A stretch of 64,000 bases of DNA from Calliphora vicina (lineage: Eukaryota; Arthropoda; Insecta; Diptera; Calliphoridae), in NCBI RefSeq assembly GCF_958450345.1, contig NC_088780.1:31271667-31335666 (forward strand). Reading direction: 5' to 3'. Under the pieces are notes generated by a model. That model made no database searches, was not told the origin of the DNA, and was given only the letters and a program-made list of their open reading frames with translations. Positions 57,583 through 64,000 of the stretch are shown one piece after another (within the stretch, counting starts at the first letter, position 1; each line of letters begins with the position of its first letter). A program made the position numbers and the translations under genes.

Positions 57583-58895
57583 ATCCAAAAAAACACTGCC
57601 TACTTTTATATCTTTATTAAATACACTTTATAATTGAGGCCAATATCTTCTTAAACAAAATGTAACAAACTTTAAACCTCATAAATATAATCACAAAATG
57701 TCATTTAATAAATCCTCGACAATAAAAAACACATGTCAAAATATAAACTACAAAAAAAAAGAAGTTATTTGTCTCTCCTTCAAAAAAAAACTCACCATAT
57801 GACATGCTTTTCATTCCTTGACTGGCGCATCATGTATTAACCACGATGATATACAACATATTATGTACTTAAACTGGAAATGGTGTTAAACAAGCACATC
57901 TTTGAGGTGGTTATCCACCAAAGCACAGCCAAAGGAGCTCAGAGCAAACGAGCACAATAAAAAGAAATAAATGCAAACTTAAGAGTATAAATATTATTGT
58001 TAATGTATGATGCATGATATGATATGATGTACGATATATGATGCTCCTATTGCCTCCAACTCATACAAGAGTGGATGTATGGATGATGATGATGGTGTAT
58101 TTACCATATATCACAGAAATTGACACATATTTGCAGACTATGACTATGAATCGTTGATGTGTTTTATTTCTTTCTTTCTTTTTTTTCCTTGTTGGTGGCT
58201 ATAAATGGAAATGGGAAAAGTCTGTGCACATAAACACAAAATTAAAGAATGGCGACATGCAAAGCAAAAGGCATAATATCACAACATTATCATAGTTGTC
58301 GTCAGAATCCATGCCTTCACCATCCTAGTTAAGTTATGCCTTAAGTCGTCCTCTTAAAACTGTTTATACGACTCGTGAAGCAGGTATTCTTCATACATGG
58401 TTTTTTATAGTCATACAGCAGAGAAGCACAGACTGCTGAATATTTATGCATAATTTGCAGTCTCTTAAAGGAATTAATTCTTGAAAAGATGAAAGAATTG
58501 TGGAAAGTATGAAGTTTAAATATCCTTAAAATTCAGTTGTAAATGTAATTAAGACAATGCACTATGTGTCCAAAAGCCAAAATTACGGCAACAATTATTT
58601 CCAAGGGAGCTAGCATCATTAAACTTTGCATAGAGACCCCTGTTGCTAAAATTAGCATTTTAAAAAATTTGGCAAAAACCCCCTCTTCCTCTTTTCTGAT
58701 AACCCAAACCACCAACTCACCAAACATTTTCAAAAAAGATTTCAATTTCAAAGTGCAATCATAGCACTTTCCACAAATATCATTTTAAAAAAGTTCTCAT
58801 TAACCCGCCCCCTCACTTGTCTTATAACACCCCCTCACAGGAACAAAAGTCATCGATAGTAATTAAAGGTACACCCATTACTTGGGCAGGAGAGA
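57583..58895. other. Interval without recognised gene
   Basis: Non-repetitive DNA with GAT/TGAT microsatellite-like stretches near 58010-58100. At 58533-58764 both strands are open for 66-72 codons; the minus frame is hydrophobic (LMMLAPLEIIVAVILAFGH), but I recognise no family and see no flanking splice sites. It may be a dispersed repeat. Confidence 0.4.
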
Positions 58896-58900
58896 GATAT

Positions 58901-59896
58901 TTTTACGTTTTTACCTTTGAAAACGGTGGTTTATTTCCTTTAAATAAACCCGATACTTTTGATTGCAAAAAAAGCAGTTTATTAGTTTAAAAATTGTAGC
59001 AACTGTTTATTTATTAAAATTTACACAACAACAGTTTCAGTAGTAACTTTCTTTTTTTACCCTTCACTTTCGTGAGAAGGGTATATATAAGTTTGTCATT
59101 CCGTTCGTAATTTCTACATTTTTCATTTCCGACCCTATAAAGTATATATATTCTGGATCCTTATAGATAGCGGCATCGATTAAGCCATGTCCGTCTGTCT
59201 GTTGAAATCAATTTTCTGAAGACCCCAGATATCTTCGGGATCCAAATCTTCATTAATTCTGTCAGACATGCTTTCGAGAAGTTTCCTATTTAAAATTAGC
59301 CATATCGGTCCACAAATGGCAGAGATATGAGGAAAAAACCAGGACAACCTCGATTTTTGACCTATATCTGGATTACTAAGTCATTAATATAGACAATATG
59401 GATACCATAGTATGTTGGATCTACAATGGGTCAAAATCGGAAAAATATTTTTTAACCCGATCAAAAGTTTTTTTTCGTTAAATATAAAAAAAAATTAAAA
59501 AACAAAAAAAAAATTTAAAACTTAAAAAAAAAATTTTAAATTTAAAAAATTTAGAAATAAAATTTTAAAAAGCAATTCAAACATTTTTGTTTTTCCAAAA
59601 AATTAAAAAACTCCAAAAAAATAAATTTTGTTTACCTAAAAATATTTAAAATTTTTATTTTGAAGTATAATTTCGTGAAGGGTATAAAGATTCGGCACAG
59701 CCATCTTCCTTCTAGTAGCATCATGAAAGTTCTATATCTACAATGATCAACTCAAATATTTTATTCAATGTTGTATGTTCCACAGCTATGTTAATAATGT
59801 CTACAGTTATGTTAACTGCTATTAATCGGCCTATAAACAACATTGTCCACAAACATGATGCAACTTAAAAAAAAACGTTAAAACAATTTCGTAACA
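58901..59896. mobile_element. Solo LTR, copy 3, interrupted by a mini-me, ATAT flanks
   Basis: It starts TTTTACGTTTTTACC (first G changed) and ends TTTCGTAACA, with ATAT at 58897-58900 and 59897-59900. A mini-me occupies 59053-59702. After removing it, about 250 bp of LTR is missing at the junction. Confidence 0.8.
59053..59702 (+). mobile_element. mini-me copy N, inserted in LTR copy 3, 3' end lost
   Basis: TTTACCCTTCACTTTCG, AGAAGGGTATATATAAG, the TA core, GTCCGTCTGTCTG, the core and GTGAAGGGTATAAAG, then only half of the stem-loop (ATTCGGCACAGCC), which runs directly into LTR sequence ATCTTCCTTC. Confidence 0.85.
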
Positions 59897-59900
59897 ATAT

Positions 59901-60191
59901 ACCAAATCCCATGCTGACAAGCTTATTTGACCAGACATTCTCTTACATCCCAAATGCTCGTAAAACTCCTCCTCGTCAAGGTTTTGATCGTTCTACGAAA
60001 TGAGTATTACAAGGCCAAAATATTTGTCCACAAAAATACTTTAGATATCTGGGAACCTTTTCGATCCCTAGAGTATAGATCCCAGTGTTAAGATCCGTGG
60101 TGTATATATTGATTCCTATGGTTCCAAGTTGGAACAAAGGTCCGTAACGAAATTCTTCCATCGGGATCCATCATGTACCATTAGTTTTATC
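59901..60191. other. Interval without recognised gene
   Basis: No clear coding region. It may include decayed sequence downstream of the LINE remnant that follows on the minus strand. Confidence 0.35.
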
Positions 60192-60565
60192 TTAGACCAA
60201 GTCGTTCCTGTTCCATTCAATTGCCATCTTTGATATATCATCATCAGGTCTTCTCAAAATATGGCCAACCCAGCTCCATTTCCTCTTTACAATTTCTATA
60301 CGGATTGGTGTTTCGCCTACTCTTTGCCAGAGGTCTCTGTTGGAAACTACGTTCGGCCAAAATATTCGCAATATTTTTCGCAAGCAGCGGTTAATAAATA
60401 CTTGCAGGGATTGCATGTCGCTTGCAGTAGAGTTCCAGGACTCACATCAATATAGCAGGATGGAGCGAACATTTGAAGAGAAAAGGCGGAGCTTAGTCGT
60501 CATATGTATTTGTGGTGACTTCTATACTCTTTGTAATTCCCCAAATGACAATTTTGTCCTTCCTA
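60192..60565 (-). pseudogene. LINE reverse transcriptase C-terminal remnant
   Basis: On the minus strand TKLRLFSSNVRSILLY is followed by a stop (TGA for expected Gly) and CESWNSTASDMQSLQVFINR, then CLRKILRIFWPNVVSNRDLW, ETPIRIEIVKRKWSWVGHIL and RRPDDDISKMAIEWN. This is the familiar region after the RT fingers and palm in animal LINE proteins (ILLYGSE.W ... INRCLRxIL ... RKWxWxGHxLRRP). A frameshift lies upstream. It is non-functional; the rest of the element is absent. Confidence 0.85.
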
Positions 60566-60592
60566 TGCAATATCATCACGTGAGCCTGTGCA

Positions 60593-60880
60593 CAGTGGGG
60601 CAGAATCGAAATTTTTTGGAAATAAATCTGGCATTTCTAAACGGCTGGTTCAACCGGGATAAAATTTGACGTGACCATAGCCAAGGAGTATTCGAGCTTA
60701 AGTTATTAAAATGGATCCTACAAATGCTCCAGGGGTGGCGCTATGGGGGCTCAAAGTAGGGTACCTTCGACATGTAAAATTTTGTAAACACGTGCCATTT
60801 TTTTGTTTCCCATCCGATTTCAAAGAATTTTATATTTTTGGAAAGCGTGTGCTATTTATCTCTTATAATTTCCTAGTTAT
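60593..60880 (-). mobile_element. CACTGTG-family element fragment, inverted
   Basis: It begins GCACAGTGGGGCAGAATC and continues AATCTGGCATTTCTAAACGG, AGCCAAGGAGTATTCGAG and GGCGCTATGGGGGCTC: the inverse of the right half of the element at 53367. Confidence 0.65.
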
Positions 60881-61249
60881 AGGCATTTCAAAATTGAAAT
60901 TTTAAAATTTGTCATACCTTGGTCGCTTTTTTAAAAATATAGGGCGCACTTTTGGACCGAATGGACTCATTTTGTTAGTTAGACAACTAAATTACCAACA
61001 ACATACAAAAGATTTCAGAGCAATATCAATTACGATTCCAAAAATAACAGATTTTCAATTTAAAAATTCAAAAAATAGTATATTTTTGCTGTTTTTGGAC
61101 AAAAAGGTGACATAACTTTCTTTTTTTATTAAAAAACAACTTTCTTTAAGAACATATAACAATTTTATGTTTTTCTATAAAGTTTCTTTACGGAGAACAT
61201 ATTGGTATAAAAAACATGTCCTATTTTTGGAACATGTCGGCCATACGCC
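60881..61249. other. AT-rich interval between two CACTGTG-family pieces
   Basis: No gene is seen. It may be the centre of a fused or rearranged element, since the pieces on either side face each other. Confidence 0.35.
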
Positions 61250-61507
61250 CTTTGGAAATTGACCTATTTTTTATCAAAATTTCAACTTTGGGCCACATGT
61301 TCTAAAATCCCAAAGCTGGGATCAGAAAACGGAAAGCAGTTTTGGAAACCCTGATGTGTTCCCTATTTATCCCTAAAGTATTTTCCCAGCCCCGAAGGAA
61401 ATGTGGACCCTATAGGCAAAATTGTAAAAAATACCTTTTTTGGGATTTTCGCTCCAATTTTTAGGAATTGCGGGATTCTCTTTGACGTTTTGACAAGTTT
61501 TTTTACA
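61250..61507 (+). mobile_element. CACTGTG-family element fragment, direct
   Basis: AAATTGACC, ATTTCAACTTTGGGCC, CAAAGCTGGGATCAG, TTTCCCAGCCCCGAAGG and GGAATTGCGGGATTC match the left half of the 53367 copy. The CACTGTG start is degraded (CATACGCCC). Confidence 0.65.
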
Positions 61508-61936
61508 CCTTGTTATTTAGAATGAGAAATTTAAAAAACGCTGAAAATTTCATTGAGTTTCGCTAATAAATAAAGATTTTATTACATATTCATTGAGTTT
61601 CTAAAACTAAAATTTATATCAAAATTTTAATAGGATTGCAAATATTAGGAACAATTTGATCCACATTTATTCCGAGCTATATTTTTTTGTTTAGATAAGT
61701 TAATTTTTGGTCTTACAAAAAAAAATTCAAGTCAATATCTCAATTAGATTCAAAAATATTGCACTTTTTCATACTAAAATTTTTTTATAAATTTTCTTAA
61801 TATTTTATTCAACACAAGTCATTGGTTCTGACTCAGTCAAATTAAGAAAATTTACTGATAAGTTTACAAATGATTACAGTTTACGCCACAGTTGATGATT
61901 TCACTTTATAGTTGTCACACTCAGTGTCATAGGGTA
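61508..61936. other. AT-rich interval, no gene recognised
   Basis: No supported feature. Confidence 0.4.
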
Positions 61937-62099
61937 ACATAGAGACGAGACGTAATTGTCAAAAACCTAAGTCTGTTGTCAAAAACCTATCTCTTGCAAC
62001 AACAAAATACATGTTAGTCAATGTATTTTGTTGTTGCATCAGACATCTGATTTGTTGTATTTTTGTTTGGCAATTCGTAATGTCTCGTCTCTATGTTTT
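61937..62099. mobile_element. 163-bp hairpin element
   Basis: The outer arms ACATAGAGACGAGACG / TGTCTCGTCTCTATGT and inner arms GCAACAACAAAATACATG / CAATGTATTTTGTTGTTGC pair around a 4-5 nt loop. A directly repeated TGTCAAAAACCTA (61958 and 61978) lies in the left arm only. No clear target duplication. Confidence 0.78.
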
Positions 62100-62430
62100 C
62101 CAAAGAAAAGTCTAAAAATCGCTCATCAACTTTGTTCAAGTGAACAAATTTCACATGTTGTGAAATTTTTAGATGGAATTTTGTAAACAAAATCAACTAT
62201 TGTGAATGAAAAGATCATGAGAATATCACGATAGAAATAGGGATAATAGCGGATGAACCTTTAAAAATCAACGGCAGCGCCCATAAGCTTCCAGGAAGCC
62301 TATGCCTGTGCTTAGTCAAACAAAGAGTGTCGGACTCCACTAAAATCTTCTTTGTCCTTACAAGCATTGAAGGAATCCGGACAAATCAATCAAACAAATA
62401 ACATGATACAAATGAGTCTCCCAGGAGATC
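62100..62430. other. Interval, possible LINE 5' region
   Basis: GAATATCACGATA(G/A)AAAT occurs near 62220 and again near 62682, flanking the endonuclease remnant. No coding is seen. Confidence 0.35.
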
Positions 62431-62671
62431 GCAGACGATTGTCAAATCCTACGGCTTCGCGGCAAGCTTCATGTGTCTGAGAGGGAGCAATTCATGTAAA
62501 AAATCTACAGGGATATCAGTCGGAAAACTCGCGCAATTAGAGAGGGAACGTGACAAATTGAAATTTGATATTGTAGGAATAAGCGAATGCAGGGATAAGA
62601 TAGTTTACTCAGGTCGGGAAGAAAACGATATCCATAGCAATGGAGTTGCAATTTTCCTAAGTCGTGAATGA
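62431..62671 (+). pseudogene. LINE endonuclease (APE-type) N-terminal remnant
   Basis: The frame gives GKLAQLERERDKLKFDIVG followed by ISECR (the Glu is the metal-binding residue in this domain), then IVYSGREENDIHSNGVAIFL and a stop after SRE. The order matches the start of APE-type endonucleases in animal LINEs (GKL.Q.E.E...L.ILGISE.RW ... YSGR.......GV.I.LS). A stretch between SECR and VYSG is missing and the frame ends early. It could belong to the same family as the RT remnant at 60192, in the opposite direction. Confidence 0.78.
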
Positions 62672-63480
62672 AAATATCATGAGAATATCACGATAAAAAT
62701 GTTCCCTTCGAAGGACAATGTTATTGCCGATAGGAGTGATTAAATTTAAAGACTCATATTTCCAGATTTAATTATTTCAAGGAACTGCGTGACTAAGTAA
62801 TCTTATATTAAATGTATGTGTTATGTTCCAGGCTATATACAAGCATTTTCATCTCTTTATAAGGATTTTTCTCGTTTTAAGAACCGGGAGGTTTTTCATA
62901 TGCGTAAATTAACATTATTACGATTTAAACAAAGTATATGTATGAGTATGAGTATGTGTATGACTTTGTGGATGTGTCTGTGCATTTTATAGTTTATATT
63001 TGACTTTATCTTTAGACACTCAAGCTCAGATACAAGCATACTTACACTCACACATACACACTCTTCCCAACAGTTCTAGGATACAGTCCCGAACTAGTGA
63101 TTTTACCCACCATTTAGGGTGACAACTATGTAGTTACCTAACTAGCTATGTGACTAGTAATTTTAACACGTGCATTCACATACTGGATTCACATACTGGA
63201 TACATAGCGCAAGTTTCCTTTCTAGCTACCCACTCTTCAATCAGCTCACTTGGGTCCATTCAAAGCTGATCCCATTGTGATACCCATTTCCGGAAATTTA
63301 CGCCATCCCTATATGCTACAACGTGGATTCACTATGAAACGTATTCCTTCTTGGGTTGAATCGGAATTTGCCCGTTTTTGGGGCAAGGACTAAGACATTC
63401 CAAACGATTCATCTCTCTATCCAGACGCAGATCCCAGTCGTTGCTTTCGCCCGGAAAGGGTGACTTGAGGATACTTACTG
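62672..63480. other. Interval without recognised gene
   Basis: CA/TG microsatellite-like patches near 62938-62975 and 63040-63065, and a short direct repeat of TTCACATACTGGA near 63174-63200. Possibly decayed upstream coding of the following LINE tail. Confidence 0.35.
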
Positions 63481-63711
63481 GATTAAAGTATGGTGTGGTT
63501 TTAAGTATCACCAATTGATGTTAGGTAACGTTGAGAATGAACAGTGCAGGTTTTGTGGAAAACCTCTGAACATGTTCTATGCGACTGCCCAATGCTGGCA
63601 ATATGCAGAACTATATGGCTCGGAAGGGCCTTAATGGCCCCGGGGGACGTAATTGATCTCTCACCAAATAGAATACTTGGCTTTATACGTAGCCTAAATC
63701 TATTAGGATGA
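63481..63711 (+). pseudogene. LINE C-terminal Cys-rich tail, plus strand
   Basis: LMLGNVENEQCRFCGKP, then after a one-base shift SEHVLCDCPMLAICRTIWLG, ALMAPGDVIDLSPNRILGF and IRSLNLLG followed by TGA. The CxFC ... EHVLCDCP pattern is the Cys/His tail that follows the RNase H region in several LINE clades (I, R1, LOA types). The natural-looking stop marks the original C-terminus. One frameshift between CGKP and SEHV. Confidence 0.72.
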
Positions 63712-63835
63712 AAAAATCTAAGGCTGCACAAAAGATCCTTTGGATTATTTATTATACGTCCGTTGTTTCCAGGCTAAACCAACAAAATTCTCTGATGAAG
63801 GAGTAGATTCGTCTAAGACTCATCCTTGTTAGCTC

Positions 63836-64000
63836 ATCTAAGCATGAATTTAATTCCGAGGATGCGTTCCCTCAGATTTGTCAGAGCCGGGCATTGGCAG
63901 AATAGGTGATGCCGTCTCCTCCTCCTTCTCATTATGACAGCTCCTTCAGTAGTCATTGTACCGTAGGCCTTCTAACATGAGTCCTAACTATACAGTGTCC
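63836..64000 (-). pseudogene. LINE C-terminal Cys-rich tail, minus strand, cut by window edge
   Basis: On the minus strand: GHCIVRTHVRRPTVQ, then in a second frame NDY-stop-RSCHNEKEEETAS, then in a third HHLFCQCPALTNLRERILG. The CRSC ... HLFCQCPAL order is the same type of LINE tail as the one at 63481 but from another family. Two shifts and a stop make it non-functional. The start lies beyond the window. Confidence 0.7.

Noticed and set aside
1..64000. tRNA, rRNA or host exon
   Set aside because: I looked for tRNA B-box-like sequence and conserved coding blocks with splice sites and found none that I could support; a tool-based scan would be needed to exclude them.

Overview
The window is a gene-poor, strongly AT-rich stretch of a eukaryotic nuclear genome, most likely a higher fly (Diptera, probably calyptrate). 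The best indicator is the mini-me / DINE-1-like family: dispersed short elements with a (TA)n block, a conserved core, a GTCY tetranucleotide block and a terminal stem-loop. They occur here in about fifteen full, partial or nested copies. Remnants of mariner, rosa-like, hAT-like, BEL/Pao and LINE elements and solo LTRs fit the same assignment. No host protein-coding exon, tRNA or rRNA could be supported. The only intact gene I recognise is a transposase.

Layout. 1-3393: flank with one mini-me. 3394-12113: a 4.25 kb array of an 11-bp CTAG satellite, followed by a related 12-bp array with higher-order structure and a 1,227-bp non-autonomous TA-flanked element inside it. 14335-17752: the same satellite pair in reverse orientation, its 12-bp part carrying a complete 1,298-bp DD37E Tc1/mariner-type element with an intact 335-codon transposase. 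18868-24345: Helitron-like end, mini-me pieces, BEL/Pao integrase remnant, large foldback element, mariner remnant, 183-bp hairpin MITE. 25094-26073: third satellite locus. 27250-31300: decayed AT-rich repeats including about 16 copies of a 132-bp unit, with a Helitron-like 3' tail. 32721-34318: fourth satellite locus. 35616-64000: mini-me copies (several nested), three solo LTRs flanked by ATAT, mariner, rosa-like and hAT-like remnants, a second foldback element, two hairpin elements, 35-bp and 138-bp tandem repeats, elements ending in CACTGTG, and LINE fragments near the right edge.

How the parts relate. The window records layered insertion. The satellite arrays act as clean landing sites whose periodicity proves the exact insertion points of two TA-duplicating elements. 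mini-me copies are inserted in mini-me copies and in an LTR, and an LTR sits in a mini-me remnant. The most unusual feature is the 11-bp/12-bp CTAG satellite pair, present at four loci within 31 kb, always in the same polarity relative to the AACTAGAA strand although two loci are inverted. Coordinates of decayed repeats are approximate. Family names come from reading motifs, not from a database search.
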